Source: an uncultured bacterium (GTDB lineage Bacteria; Pseudomonadota; Gammaproteobacteria; Burkholderiales; Burkholderiaceae_E). Taken from it: 53,504 nucleotides of DNA. The translations under genes were made by a program, and so were the position numbers. How positions within the stretch are numbered: position 1 is the stretch's first letter; every line of letters begins with the position of its first letter. The stretch covers positions 1-53,504 of the forward strand of contig CAIZPE010000123.1 of assembly GCA_903934795.1 (NCBI GenBank), written 5' to 3'. Shown here in pieces: positions 35,406 through 45,358 of the stretch. Under the pieces are notes generated by a model that did no database searches, was not told the DNA's origin, and was given only the letters and a program-made list of their open reading frames with translations.

Positions 35406-36341
35406 ATGGGTTTCATCGCGCTGGTTTTCGCGCTGCTGATCGAGCAGGGCAGGCCCCTGCCGCCGGGCAACCAGGTGCATCGTCTGTTCATCGCCCTGGC
35501 CGATGCCGTGCGACGCGGCACCGATGCCGGTGAGCGGCAGCACGGCCTGATCGGCTGGCTGCTGGTCGCCGGCGGCGTGTGCGGTGGTGCGCTTGCGCTG
35601 CAATGGGCGAGCGCCTGGCTGCATCCCGTTGCCGGCTTCTGCGTGCATGTCGCGGTGCTCTACCTCACCGTCGGATTCCGTCAGTTCAGCCATCCTTTCA
35701 CCGAGGTCCAGCTCGCGCTGGCAGCGGGTGATCTGCCCGCCGCGCGACGCACCCTGGCTGCCTGGATCCGGCCCGAGGGCGAGCCCGGACAGTTCGCCGA
35801 GGCCTCGCAGGCCGAGATCTGCCGCAGCGCGATCGCCCATGCGCTGGTCGAGTCGCATCGCCATGTGTTCGGGCCGCTGCTCTGGTATGTGCTTCTGCCG
35901 GGCGTGGTCGGTCCCGCGCTCTACCGGATCGCCGAGCTGCTGGGCCGGCGCTGGGGCGCCGATGGCGAGCCCTATGGCGTCTGGGCGCGGCGGATCTTCG
36001 GCTGGATCGACTGGATCCCCCTGCGTCTGAGCGCAGCCGGCTTCGCGGTGGTTGGCAACTTCGAGGATGCGGTCTATGCCTGGCGCGGTGCAGCCGCGGC
36101 CGGGCGCGAAGACGATGGCCGTTCGCTGCTGCTGGCTGCCGGTGGCGGCGCGCTCGGGCTTCGGCTGGCCGACCCGGCCCTCGAGGCCAGCTGGGCGGCG
36201 CAATCCGGCGGCGAGGAGCCGCTCGGCGTGGCGCCCGGACCCGAGGGGCTGCGCAGCGCGGTCGGTCTGGTGTGGCGCTCGGTGGTGCTGTGGATTGCGC
36301 TGTTCGCGATGCTCAGCGCCGCCAGCTGGCTGGGGCGCTGA
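35406..36341 (+). CDS. CobD/CbiB-family membrane protein
   Basis: A 311-residue integral membrane protein of the CobD/CbiB (AmpE-like) family. Hydrophobic helices lie near 1-15, 47-65, 73-90, 150-170 and at the C-terminus (289-308); conserved patches include ESHRHVFGPLLWYVLLPGVVGPALYRIAELL and VYAWRGAAA. True CobD acts in adenosylcobinamide synthesis, but no other cobalamin-synthesis gene is nearby and this Burkholderiales-type homologue is often found beside rsgA, so its role is uncertain. Its last 29 bases overlap the 3' end of rsgA on the other strand. Confidence 0.82.
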   Translation: MGFIALVFALLIEQGRPLPPGNQVHRLFIALADAVRRGTDAGERQHGLIGWLLVAGGVCGGALALQWASAWLHPVAGFCVHVAVLYLTVGFRQFSHPFTEVQLALAAGDLPAARRTLAAWIRPEGEPGQFAEASQAEICRSAIAHALVESHRHVFGPLLWYVLLPGVVGPALYRIAELLGRRWGADGEPYGVWARRIFGWIDWIPLRLSAAGFAVVGNFEDAVYAWRGAAAAGREDDGRSLLLAAGGGALGLRLADPALEASWAAQSGGEEPLGVAPGPEGLRSAVGLVWRSVVLWIALFAMLSAASWLGR

Positions 36342-37221
36342 CCCGCGACTCCTCGTGCAGGCGCAGCAGCAGGGCGTAGCGTCTGGCGTCGATGCGCCCT
36401 TCCTGCACCGCCAACCGGATCGCGCAGCCCGGCTCGTCGCGGTGCGTGCAGCTGTGGAAACGGCATTGCCCCAGGAGCGCCCGGCACTCCGGCATCGCGT
36501 GCAGTTGCTGCGAGCCCGAGAGGTGCTCCAGGCCGAAATGCTGGAAGCCGGGTGAGTCGATCAGCCGCCCGCTCAGGGGCGCCGGCAGCTCGAACAGACG
36601 GGTGAAGGTGGTGGTGTGCCGCCCCGCGTCCAGCGCCGTGGAGATTGCCTGGGTGCGCAGACCCGCATCGGGCACCAGGCAGTTCACCAGGGTGGATTTG
36701 CCCATTCCCGATTGACCGGTGAGGAGTGTGGTGCGCCCGGCCAGCCATGCCCTCAGGCCGGCCACGCAGCCTGCCGGATCGGTGCGGGCACTGACCTCGA
36801 ACACCGGATAGCCCAGCGAGCGGTAGAGCGCGAGGCGCGGCCCGATCTCGGCCGAGGCCGCGAACAGATCGGCCTTGTTGGCGATCAGCGCCACCGGCAC
36901 ATCCTGGGCACCGGCCTCGATCAGCACCCGCGAGAGCAGGTCGTCGGAGAAGGGCGGCGAGGGCGCGATCACCACCGCCACCTGATCGACATTGGCGGCC
37001 AGCGGCTTGGCCCGCCAGGCGTCGCTGCGCTGGACGAGGTTGCGCCGCGGCAGCACCGTCTCGATCACCGCCTGCCCGGCGCCGAGCTCGCGGACCTCCA
37101 CCCGGTCTCCGACCGTGATGTCGTTGCGCCGGCCCCGGGTGACCGCGGTGAGGCGGGGCCCGCCCTCGGGCAACACCAGCAGCCGGTGGCCGTGGCGGGC
37201 CTCGACCGTGGCCTCGATCAT
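36313..37221 (-). CDS. rsgA: Ribosome small-subunit GTPase RsgA
   Basis: Circularly permuted GTPase that checks late 30S assembly, 302 residues. The OB-fold domain (1-70) precedes the G domain with NKAD at 115-118, the P-loop GQSGMGKST at 169-177 and DSPG at 222-225; the permuted order is visible. The C-terminal zinc site has Cys253, Cys258, His260 and Cys266 (CRFHSCTHRDEPGC). It is last in an M48 peptidase-phhB-rsgA run on the minus strand. Confidence 0.96.
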   Translation of the reverse strand: MIEATVEARHGHRLLVLPEGGPRLTAVTRGRRNDITVGDRVEVRELGAGQAVIETVLPRRNLVQRSDAWRAKPLAANVDQVAVVIAPSPPFSDDLLSRVLIEAGAQDVPVALIANKADLFAASAEIGPRLALYRSLGYPVFEVSARTDPAGCVAGLRAWLAGRTTLLTGQSGMGKSTLVNCLVPDAGLRTQAISTALDAGRHTTTFTRLFELPAPLSGRLIDSPGFQHFGLEHLSGSQQLHAMPECRALLGQCRFHSCTHRDEPGCAIRLAVQEGRIDARRYALLLRLHEESRVSAPASWRR

Positions 37222-37279
37222 CGCAACGGCCGCGGTTCGTGGTGACGGCTCAGCCGGCGACGATCCATACCGCGAGGGT

Positions 37280-37630
37280 TCATCCGGCCGGGGCGAAGAC
37301 CGCGTCGGTGCGCGCCGCGCAGATGAAGTCGTTCTCGGACACGCCGCCCACCGAGTGGGTGTTCCAGCGCACCAGGCACCGGTTGTAGGTCACCACCAGC
37401 TCCGGGTGGTGGTCTTCGGCGTGGATCATCCAGGCCAGCGCCCCGACGAATCCGATGGTGCGGTGGTAGTCGCTGAACGCGAAGCTGCGTTCCAGGCAGC
37501 CGTCGCGCAGCGACCAGCCGGGCAGCTCGGCGAGTTGCGCAGCGATCTCGGCATCGGTGTGCGCGCGTTCGCCGTGCAGGGGACGGCAGCGCCGGGCCAG
37601 CAGCTGCGGGCGGGTGAGCATGGGTTTCAT
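37280..37630 (-). CDS. phhB: Pterin-4a-carbinolamine dehydratase PhhB
   Basis: Recycles the pterin cofactor of phenylalanine hydroxylase, 116 residues; the ATG at 37621 (MLTRPQLLARRC) is an alternative start. The signature is AEDHHPELVVTYNRCLVRWNTHSVGGVSENDF with the conserved His-His-Pro and catalytic region. No phenylalanine hydroxylase gene is in view. It lies between the M48 peptidase and rsgA, with 40 and 58 bases to them. Confidence 0.93.
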   Translation of the reverse strand: MKPMLTRPQLLARRCRPLHGERAHTDAEIAAQLAELPGWSLRDGCLERSFAFSDYHRTIGFVGALAWMIHAEDHHPELVVTYNRCLVRWNTHSVGGVSENDFICAARTDAVFAPAG

Positions 37631-37670
37631 GGTGATGCGATCAGGCGGTTTGGGGCGGCGCTGCCGGCAG

Positions 37671-38927
37671 TCAGGCGCTGGCCAGCCGACCGACCCGGAT
37701 GGCCGCCGGCGGATGCGAGTCGTAGAACGCCGAATGCAGCGGATCGGGGGTGAGGGTGGCCGCGTTGTCCTCGTAGAGCTTGACCAGCGCGGCGATCAGG
37801 TCGCGCCCGCTGCTGTGGGCCGCGGCGAAGCGGTCGGCCTCGAACTCATGACGGCGCGAGGCCAGGCTGGCCAGCGGCTTGAGCATGAAGGTGAACACCG
37901 GAGCAGCCAGGAAGAACAGCACCAGCGCCAGCGCCTCGGCGTCGGCCGCCGGATTGACGCCCAGGCCGTGGTAGAACCAGACCTGCCGCGACAGCCAGGC
38001 AAGCAGCCACAGGCCGGCACCGCTGATCAGAAAGCTCACCACGATGCGCTGGGTGATGTGGCGGTGTCTGAAATGGCCAAGCTCATGGGCCAGCACTGCC
38101 TCGACCTCGGCGCCGTCCAGCCGGTTGAGCAACGTGTCGTAGAAGACGATGCGCCGGGCCCGACCCATGCCGGTGAAGTAGGCGTTGCCGTGCGCCGAGC
38201 GCCGGCTGCCATCCATGACGAACAGACCGCGCGAGGCGAATCCGCAGCGGGCAAGCAGCTGCTCCACCCGTTCGCGCACCGGCCCCTGGGGCATGGGCTC
38301 GAAGCGGTTGAAGAGCGGCGCGATCACGGTGGGGTAGAGCACCAGCACCCCGAGGTTGAAGCCTACCCACAGCAGCCAGGCCCAGAGCCACCAGCTCTCG
38401 CCGGCCGATCGCATCAGCGCGAGCACCGCGGCCAGCAGGGGCACGCCGAGCGCAAGCCCTACCAGCAGCCCCTTGACCTGATCGGCGATCCAGAGCCGCA
38501 GGGTCATGCGGTTGAAGCCGAAGCGTTGCTCGAGCCGGAACTGCCGGTACCAGTCGAGCGGGGTTTCGACCAGTCCGCCGATGAAGCTCACCAGCAGCAC
38601 CAGCAGCACCGGACGCCACCAGCCGGCCTGCGGCAGCAGCGACACCAGGCTCTCGTGCAGCCACTGCAGTCCGCCGAGCAGCGTGAAGCCCACCAGGGTG
38701 AGCATGCCCAGCACGAACTCGACGATGCCCAGACGGGTTCGGGCCATGGTGTAGTCGGCGGCCCGCTGGTGCGCGGCAAGGCTCACCCGCCCGGCGAATG
38801 CCTCGGGCACGGTGCCGCGGTGTCGGCTGACATGTCGGATCTGGCGCGCGGCCAGCCACAAGCGCAGCCCGGCGGTGAGCAGCACGGCCGCGGCAAAGAC
38901 CAGGCTGAAGGCGAGCGCGCTCGTCAC
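37671..38927 (-). CDS. M48 family metalloprotease (Ste24 / CAAX protease-like)
   Basis: Membrane zinc protease of 418 residues. The first 310 residues contain several helices (near 2-20, 68-85, 105-125, 150-172, 180-198) and the zinc site is HELGH in EVEAVLAHELGHFRHRHI near residue 280; a downstream Glu in SRRHEFEADRFAA supplies the third ligand. Length and topology match bacterial Ste24 homologues rather than HtpX (about 290). The substrate is unknown. It is divergent from orn by 59 bases. Confidence 0.92.
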   Translation of the reverse strand: MTSALAFSLVFAAAVLLTAGLRLWLAARQIRHVSRHRGTVPEAFAGRVSLAAHQRAADYTMARTRLGIVEFVLGMLTLVGFTLLGGLQWLHESLVSLLPQAGWWRPVLLVLLVSFIGGLVETPLDWYRQFRLEQRFGFNRMTLRLWIADQVKGLLVGLALGVPLLAAVLALMRSAGESWWLWAWLLWVGFNLGVLVLYPTVIAPLFNRFEPMPQGPVRERVEQLLARCGFASRGLFVMDGSRRSAHGNAYFTGMGRARRIVFYDTLLNRLDGAEVEAVLAHELGHFRHRHITQRIVVSFLISGAGLWLLAWLSRQVWFYHGLGVNPAADAEALALVLFFLAAPVFTFMLKPLASLASRRHEFEADRFAAAHSSGRDLIAALVKLYEDNAATLTPDPLHSAFYDSHPPAAIRVGRLASA

Positions 38928-38986
38928 GAGAGGGGAGGGGCCTGCGCGGGGAGCCGCTGACGCGGCTGTGACAGAATCGCGGGATT

Positions 38987-39619
38987 ATGACACAGCCCCC
39001 TGACTTCGCTTCGGCTTCCCCGGCCGGCACCGCACTGGCCATCCGCCCCGACGAGACCCGGCTGGTCTGGATCGACATGGAGATGACCGGCCTGCGCCCG
39101 GAGGTCGACCGCATCATCGAGGTTGCCGCCGTGATCACCGACAGTGATCTCAATGTGCTGGCCCAGAGCGAGTCCTATGCGGTCCATCAGCCCGAGGCGG
39201 TGCTCGAGACCATGGACCAGTGGAATCAGTCCACCCATGGCCGCTCCGGCCTCACCGCGCGGGTGCGCGCCTCGCGGCTGTCCGAGGCGGATGTCGAGCG
39301 CTCGCTGCTGGCTTTCCTTGCTCCGTGGGTGCCGGCGGGCAAGACCCCGATGTGCGGCAACTCCATTGGCCAGGACCGCCGTTTCATGACCCGCTACATG
39401 CCGCAGCTCGAGGCCTGGTTCCACTACCGCAACCTCGATGTCAGCACCCTGAAGGAGCTCGCCCGCCGCTGGGCGCCGGCGGTGGCCCGCAGCTTCGTCA
39501 AGCGCAGCGCGCATACCGCGCTGGCCGACATCCACGAGTCGATCGACGAGCTGCGCCACTACCGGCAGCACTTCATCGTTTCGCAGCCGCAGCCGCAGCC
39601 GCAGCCGCCGGCTGGCTGA
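38987..39619 (+). CDS. orn: Oligoribonuclease Orn
   Basis: DEDDh 3'-5' exoribonuclease that removes dinucleotides, including pGpG from cyclic-di-GMP turnover, 210 residues. Motifs are WIDMEMTGL with the DxE pair, [12 protein letters not shown] and [18 protein letters not shown] with the His and last Asp. The first 25 residues are an N-terminal extension relative to E. coli, and the tail is [12 protein letters not shown] from a CAGCCG repeat (39581-39607). The ATG at 38987 lies 9 bases after CAGAAT (38972-38977) with no strong Shine-Dalgarno. Confidence 0.96.
   Translation: MTQPPDFASASPAGTALAIRPDETRLVWIDMEMTGLRPEVDRIIEVAAVITDSDLNVLAQSESYAVHQPEAVLETMDQWNQSTHGRSGLTARVRASRLSEADVERSLLAFLAPWVPAGKTPMCGNSIGQDRRFMTRYMPQLEAWFHYRNLDVSTLKELARRWAPAVARSFVKRSAHTALADIHESIDELRHYRQHFIVSQPQPQPQPPAG
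39581..39607 (+). repeat. CAGCCG microsatellite in orn 3' end
   Basis: Four tandem CAGCCG units, encoding the Gln-Pro repeat in the Orn tail, outside the catalytic domain. Confidence 0.75.
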
Positions 39620-39625
39620 ATCGCA

Positions 39626-40984
39626 TCAGGCAGCCGGCATCCGCCACACCCGGCGGATCACCAGCGCCAGCCCCGCGCTGGCCACCACCAGGCCGATCAC
39701 CCCGGCCAGCCAGAAGCCGAGCGCGCCGCTGCGCGAGCCGTGCAGCGCAGCCGCGCCGAGCGCGGCCGGTTCGCCCGCGACAGTGAGCAGCCAGCCGCCG
39801 CCCAGACCCACGCCCCACATCGACACCACGCATACCACCATGGGCAGCGTGGCGATCTTGTAGGCCCGCAGCACGAAGGCGATCTGCGTCTGCAGGCTGT
39901 CGAACACCGAGAACACCGCCAGCGCGGCCAGCAGGGGCAGGGCTGCCGCCACCACGGACGGATCGGTACTGTAGGCCTGCGCGATCGGCGCGCGCAGCAG
40001 CCACAGCAGCGCGCCTGCCAGCACGGCCAGCGCCACGCCAAGCCGGATGCCGGTGAGGGCCAGCACGCGTGCCCGGGCGAGGTCGCCAGCGCCCAGTGAT
40101 TGCGCGACCAGGGTGCTGGTGGCGCTCGCGATCGCCATGGCGATCATGTAGATCACGCCGGTGAGGTTGGCCGCGATCTGATGGCTGGCCAGCGTCACGG
40201 TGCCAAAGCGCGCCACCAGGATCGACATGAAGGTGAACGAGGTCACCTCGATCAGGTAGGTGGCGCCGATCGGCAGCCCCAGGCGCAGCAGCTCGGCCAT
40301 CGCCCGCGCCCGCGGCGCCACCGGGCGGCGCAGCGCCAGGCCGTTGTAGCGCGGGTCTCGCCAGAGCCATGCCGCGGCGCCGATCACGCTCGCCCAGGCG
40401 ATTACGCTGGTGGCCAGCGCGCACCCCGGCCCGCCGAGCGCCGGCAGGCCCAGCATCTCGCTGCCATGCATGAACAGCAGGTTCAGCGGAAACTTCGCAG
40501 CCACGCCGATCAGGTTGATCGCCATCACGACCTTGGGCTGGGCAATGGCGGTGTTCAGCGCGTAGAAGCAGCGAAACAGCAGTGCCGCCGGGATGCCCGC
40601 CGCGGTGTAGCCAAGATAGGCATCGATGCGCCCGGCGAGCTCGGCGGGCGCATCGGCCAGTGCGATCCAGGGCTGCGACCAGCCCAGCGCGATGCAGCCC
40701 GGCACGCTCAGCGCCAGCGCCACCCACACTGCTTGCCAGAAGGCGGCGCCCACCTCGGCCCGGCGGCCGGCGCCCAGGTGCTGGGCGGCGATCGGGGAGA
40801 GCGCGAGCAGCACGCCCATCAGCGACACATAGACGCTGACATAGACGCTCGAGCCCAGACCCACCGCGGCGAGGTCCTGGGCCGACAGCCGGCCCGCCAT
40901 GGCGGTGTCGATGATCCCGTTGACCATCACCGCGAGCTGGCCGATGTAGAGGGGCCAGGCCAGGCGCAGGATCTCGCCGCGCAT
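39626..40984 (-). CDS. MATE family multidrug/toxin exporter
   Basis: Integral membrane antiporter of 452 residues with twelve hydrophobic segments in two similar halves (about 1-220 and 235-450). Recognisable stretches are LAWPLYIGQLAVMVNGIIDTAMAGRLS at the start and LGLPIGATYLIEVTSFTFMSILVARFGTVTLASHQIA in the second half, split across blocks. The ATG at 40984 overlaps the stop of the upstream glycosyltransferase gene by one base (TGATG), so they are coupled. Convergent with orn. Substrate unknown. Confidence 0.92.
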   Translation of the reverse strand: MRGEILRLAWPLYIGQLAVMVNGIIDTAMAGRLSAQDLAAVGLGSSVYVSVYVSLMGVLLALSPIAAQHLGAGRRAEVGAAFWQAVWVALALSVPGCIALGWSQPWIALADAPAELAGRIDAYLGYTAAGIPAALLFRCFYALNTAIAQPKVVMAINLIGVAAKFPLNLLFMHGSEMLGLPALGGPGCALATSVIAWASVIGAAAWLWRDPRYNGLALRRPVAPRARAMAELLRLGLPIGATYLIEVTSFTFMSILVARFGTVTLASHQIAANLTGVIYMIAMAIASATSTLVAQSLGAGDLARARVLALTGIRLGVALAVLAGALLWLLRAPIAQAYSTDPSVVAAALPLLAALAVFSVFDSLQTQIAFVLRAYKIATLPMVVCVVSMWGVGLGGGWLLTVAGEPAALGAAALHGSRSGALGFWLAGVIGLVVASAGLALVIRRVWRMPAA

Positions 40985-42687
40985 CAGGGCTGCCGGTACA
41001 GGCGAAAAAGTTCGTCGCGGTCGCGCGGCCGGGCGCCCTCCCAGACCAGCGTCCAGCCCATCGGCAGGTTGGCGGGCTGGCGCGCTGCCGCGCCGCTCAC
41101 CTGTTCGATGCGCCAGCGGCACGCCGGGTCGGACTCGGCCAGCGGCAGGCCGCCGAAGTACTGCAGCATGGCCCGCTGGGCCCGCCCCAGCGCCACCGGG
41201 GTGATGCAGGTCTGGCCCGCGGGCAGGCGCGCTGCAATCTGCGCGGCCAGCTCGCGGTAGGTGTTGCGCTGGTTGATCGCCGGCAGCCACAGGGTCATCA
41301 GCAGCAGCCAGGCCAGCACCAGTCCGCCGCAGGAGAGCGTGACCGGGCGCCAGAGCGCCGGCCGATGGCGGGCCACCCGCCAGCGCACCAGCGCCAGCCA
41401 GGCCAGGGTGGCCGCGGCACCCAGCGCGAGCGCACCCGGCGACCACTGCGGCTGGAAGCCCGGTGACAGCGCCGCCGCGCTCGTGGCCATGGGCCGTGGG
41501 GCACCGATCAGCCAGGCCAGCCAGTAGGCCCACACCGCCAGGCCGATGAGCGTGTAGGTCATCACCGCGAACCAGTCGATCAGGCTGGTGATCGAGCGTC
41601 GCAGCGTCGGCAGGCCCATGGCCGCGAGCATGGCGAGCGCGGCCGCCGGCTGCATGATGAAGCCCTCCGGCGCATCCGATCGGGCGAGTGCGGCCACGGC
41701 CAGCACCACCGCGCTCAGCGTCGGCAGGGCGAGCGCCGGCTCGTCGAGACGCCCGCGCCAGCGCAGGATCGCCCAGGTGGCCACCGGCCACACCGGCCAC
41801 AGGAACCACGGCACCGTGCGCGCGTAGTAGCCCAGTCCGGCGGCGTCGGGCAGGCCGAACCCGGTCGAATTCCAGTCGAGCCACTGTCGCAGATGGTCGC
41901 CCGCACCAGGCGCGGACGACAGGGCCAGCGCAAGCGGCCAGGCCAGACCGAGCATGAGTGCCGCAGGCAGCGCGGCCAGCAGCCAGCGCACGGCCACCAC
42001 CCGCCAGGCCGACGACACCATCGGCAGCCCGAGGGTGATCGCGGTCAGGGCTGCCGCCGGCAGCAGGCCGCGCGTGGTCACGGTGGCCGCGATCATTGCG
42101 CCGGCGATCAGGCCGCCGGTCAGCGGCCGCTCGATGGCGATCGCCGCGCCGAACAGGAAGACCGCGATCCACACCAGCTGCGCCGCGTCGGCGCTGTTCT
42201 CGTGCAGCGGCGCGATCAGGCCGATCGTGGCCATCAGCAGCAGCAGGGCGCTGTCGGCGACCGCCCGCCCGAAATCGGTGGGCGTGGCGCGCGCGTCGAA
42301 GGGATCGGCAGGCAGCAGCCTCGGCTGCCGGGCAAGCTGCAGGGTGGCGTACCAGAGCGCCACGAACATCAGCCCGAGCAGCGCCATGGCCGCGAGCTGC
42401 GCGGCCACATGCGCCGGCAGCGCCGGCAGCGCGCGGATGGCCAGCGCTGCCAGCCAGTGCGGCAGCGGCCCTTCGTCGGGCACCGGCTCGCCGGCGATCT
42501 CGGGCATCAGCCATTGCGTCGGCCCGCCACGGGCCATGGCCAGCGACACGCCGAAGCCGAGTGCGTCGGCCGCGCGCCAGGGGTCTCGGCCGGCAAGACC
42601 GGGAACGATGTAGAGCAGGCTGAGCAGCCACAGGCCCCACCGGGGCAGCTTGCCGGCCTGCAGATCGGTCACCAGGAAGGAGCGCAT
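40984..42687 (-). CDS. Polytopic membrane protein, glycosyltransferase-39/83-like (ArnT/PMT type)
   Basis: A 567-residue protein with about twelve membrane helices and a C-terminal soluble part. The first periplasmic loop has GRDPWRAADALGFGVSLAM and WLMPEIAGEPVPDEGPLPHWLAALAIRAL, the kind of loop that carries the catalytic acid in polyprenol-phosphate-sugar-using transferases such as ArnT. The C-terminal region (TYRELAAQIAARLP, ITPVALGRAQRAMLQYFGG) is globular. Function is not certain; a role in decorating lipid A or another envelope glycan fits, and the coupled MATE transporter is suggestive only. Confidence 0.75.
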   Translation of the reverse strand: MRSFLVTDLQAGKLPRWGLWLLSLLYIVPGLAGRDPWRAADALGFGVSLAMARGGPTQWLMPEIAGEPVPDEGPLPHWLAALAIRALPALPAHVAAQLAAMALLGLMFVALWYATLQLARQPRLLPADPFDARATPTDFGRAVADSALLLLMATIGLIAPLHENSADAAQLVWIAVFLFGAAIAIERPLTGGLIAGAMIAATVTTRGLLPAAALTAITLGLPMVSSAWRVVAVRWLLAALPAALMLGLAWPLALALSSAPGAGDHLRQWLDWNSTGFGLPDAAGLGYYARTVPWFLWPVWPVATWAILRWRGRLDEPALALPTLSAVVLAVAALARSDAPEGFIMQPAAALAMLAAMGLPTLRRSITSLIDWFAVMTYTLIGLAVWAYWLAWLIGAPRPMATSAAALSPGFQPQWSPGALALGAAATLAWLALVRWRVARHRPALWRPVTLSCGGLVLAWLLLMTLWLPAINQRNTYRELAAQIAARLPAGQTCITPVALGRAQRAMLQYFGGLPLAESDPACRWRIEQVSGAAARQPANLPMGWTLVWEGARPRDRDELFRLYRQP

Positions 42688-42749
42688 CGCAGCGGTCGGT
42701 GCTTGCCGGCCGGCTCGGGCCGCGCGGTGGGTGACGTCAGGATGAACAC

Positions 42750-42788
42750 GGCAGCGCTTCGCTGCCAGCCGGCGGCGCGGGCGCCGCC
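42750..42788. terminator. Two adjacent hairpins downstream of rpmE2
   Basis: GGCAGCG/CGCTGCC (42750-42756, 42760-42766, loop CTT) and GGCGGC/GCCGCC (42771-42776, 42783-42788). They lie in the 167-base gap between rpmE2 and the glycosyltransferase gene; no T tract follows on the minus strand. Confidence 0.35.
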
Positions 42789-42854
42789 AGGCGCCGGATC
42801 AGCCGCCGGCCATCCCGCAAGGGACTGCCGTGGCGTGTCCGGCGGATGCGCCGT

Positions 42855-43112
42855 TCAGGCGCCGGCCTTGGTGCGGGCGAATTTCTGGCGGAACTTCTCG
42901 ACCCGGCCGGTTTCGCTGATGCGCTGCTGGGCGCCGGTGTAGAAGGGGTGCGACTCGGAGGTGACATCCAGCTTCATCAGCGGATACTCCTTGCCGTCTT
43001 CCATGGTGATCTTCTCGCGCGAGGACAGGGTCGAGCGGGTGATGAACTTGAAGCCCGTGGACATGTCCTGGAACACGACCTCGCGGTACTCGGGGTGGAT
43101 GCCAGATTTCAT
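42855..43112 (-). CDS. rpmE2: 50S ribosomal protein L31 type B
   Basis: Large-subunit protein of 85 residues. It is the zinc-free form: no CxxC pairs are present, and the sequence ([59 protein letters not shown] in consecutive blocks) matches type B. In many bacteria type B replaces the zinc-binding L31 when zinc is scarce; here, next to rho, it may be the only copy. It follows rho after 147 bases. Confidence 0.96.
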   Translation of the reverse strand: MKSGIHPEYREVVFQDMSTGFKFITRSTLSSREKITMEDGKEYPLMKLDVTSESHPFYTGAQQRISETGRVEKFRQKFARTKAGA

Positions 43113-43259
43113 CGCGATTCCTTCAGGATGCCGACCGCCGCGCGCCGACGGGCGCTTGGCCGCGGCGTTGAGCCACGGCCCATGGTTGGGGCGAATTCAG
43201 CGAAGCCTTAAATCATGGCACAGGCGTGCGCCTGCGGCAAGTTGCGCGGGCGCGGGCGC

Positions 43260-44516
<1,257 letters not shown>

Positions 44517-44755
44517 GGGGTGCGGGGAGCCGGAACCTGGGTCGGGAAGGACGGCGGGCAGTGCCGGGCCGTGGCGGGTGGGCGTGTCTGGGACGACCTG
44601 GCTCGCGGCGGATGCTGCGGGGCCCCTCGGGACGGGCCGGGTTCAGCAGGACGAGGGGCGGGAGGGGGCGAGTGGCCCTGGGGGTGCGGGCGACCGGCAT
44701 GAGCCGGCAGCCCACGGCGGCGGTGCCGTCGAGCGTGCCGGGAGATTACAACGAA
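44517..44755 (-). promoter_or_regulatory. C-rich leader of rho
   Basis: Between trxA and rho the minus-strand (sense) sequence is strongly rich in C and poor in G over roughly 44540-44720, with many CCC runs. This is the composition of Rho-utilisation sites, and rho is known to attenuate its own leader in other proteobacteria. No other gene is visible in this gap. Confidence 0.5.
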
Positions 44756-45076
44756 TCAGAGATGGCTGTCCAGAAACTGGGCAAGCTGGGATTTCGAGAC
44801 CGCGCCGACCTTGGTGGCGATCACTTCGCCGCCCTTGTAGAGCAGCAGCGAGGGGATGCCGCGGATGCCGTAGCGGGTGGCGGTCTCGGGGTTGTCGTCG
44901 ACATCGATCTTGGCGATCTGGACGCGGCCGTCGTAGTCGCGAGACAACTCCTCGAGGATGGGCGCGATCTGCTTGCACGGGCCGCACCAGGGTGCCCAGT
45001 AATCGACCAGGACGGGCTTGTCGGCCTTCAGCACGTCCTGCTCGAAGCTCTTGTCGGAAACATGGGTGATGCTCAT
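44756..45076 (-). CDS. trxA: Thioredoxin TrxA
   Basis: Disulfide reductase of 106 residues from the ATG at 45076 ([16 protein letters not shown]), preceded by GGAGGATC. The active site is WCGPC at 30-34, with [20 protein letters not shown], the [22 protein letters not shown] segment carrying the cis-Pro, and the usual C-terminal helix. Minus-strand TATTTT at 45108-45103 is a possible -10. It sits directly upstream of rho, a common order. Confidence 0.97.
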   Translation of the reverse strand: MSITHVSDKSFEQDVLKADKPVLVDYWAPWCGPCKQIAPILEELSRDYDGRVQIAKIDVDDNPETATRYGIRGIPSLLLYKGGEVIATKVGAVSKSQLAQFLDSHL

Positions 45077-45223
45077 GGCGGGATCCTCCGGGAAGGTCGG
45101 GGAAAATACCACAGGCGCTGCGCCCCCGCATGGCGTGCCCGCACAGCGGGGCCAGGTCATGCCGGCGGCCAGCGGGCTCATCCGGGCGAGGAGGGCCGCG
45201 CCGCTGCGATCCCCGTCGGCTGT

Positions 45224-45229
45224 TAGAAT
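45224..45229 (+). promoter_or_regulatory. -10 box of the SRP RNA promoter
   Basis: TAGAAT, 7 bases before the inferred 5' end of the 4.5S RNA at 45236. The -35 region is not convincing. Confidence 0.55.
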
Positions 45230-45235
45230 GGGTTC

Positions 45236-45335
45236 GGGCGGGCCCCCCCGCATCGCGGCGTGGTCAATCTGGTCAGGTCCGGAAGGAAGCAGCCACAGCC
45301 AGCCGTCGCGAGTGCCGGGGTCCCGGCTCGCCCCC
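45236..45335 (+). ncRNA. ffs: 4.5S signal recognition particle RNA
   Basis: Small SRP RNA of about 100 bases that binds Ffh. The invariant apical domain GGTCAGGTCCGGAAGGAAGCAGCC is split here as GGTCAGGTCCGGAAGGAA followed by GCAGCC (45271-45294), with the matching arm TGGTC before and CAGCCA after. The outer stem pairs GGGCGGG at the 5' end with GGCTCGCCC at the 3' end. It is immediately upstream of dnaX, as in many proteobacteria. The ends are estimated from the stem and the promoter spacing. Confidence 0.93.
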
Positions 45336-45358
45336 CTCCCTTTCCGCCGGCAGTCACC

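Noticed and set aside
39626-42640. A 1004-codon frame that would fuse the MATE exporter with upstream sequence
   Set aside because: The upstream part is out of frame with the glycosyltransferase-like gene and reads as Arg/Ala-rich noise; the MATE protein starts naturally at 40984 with a one-base overlap.
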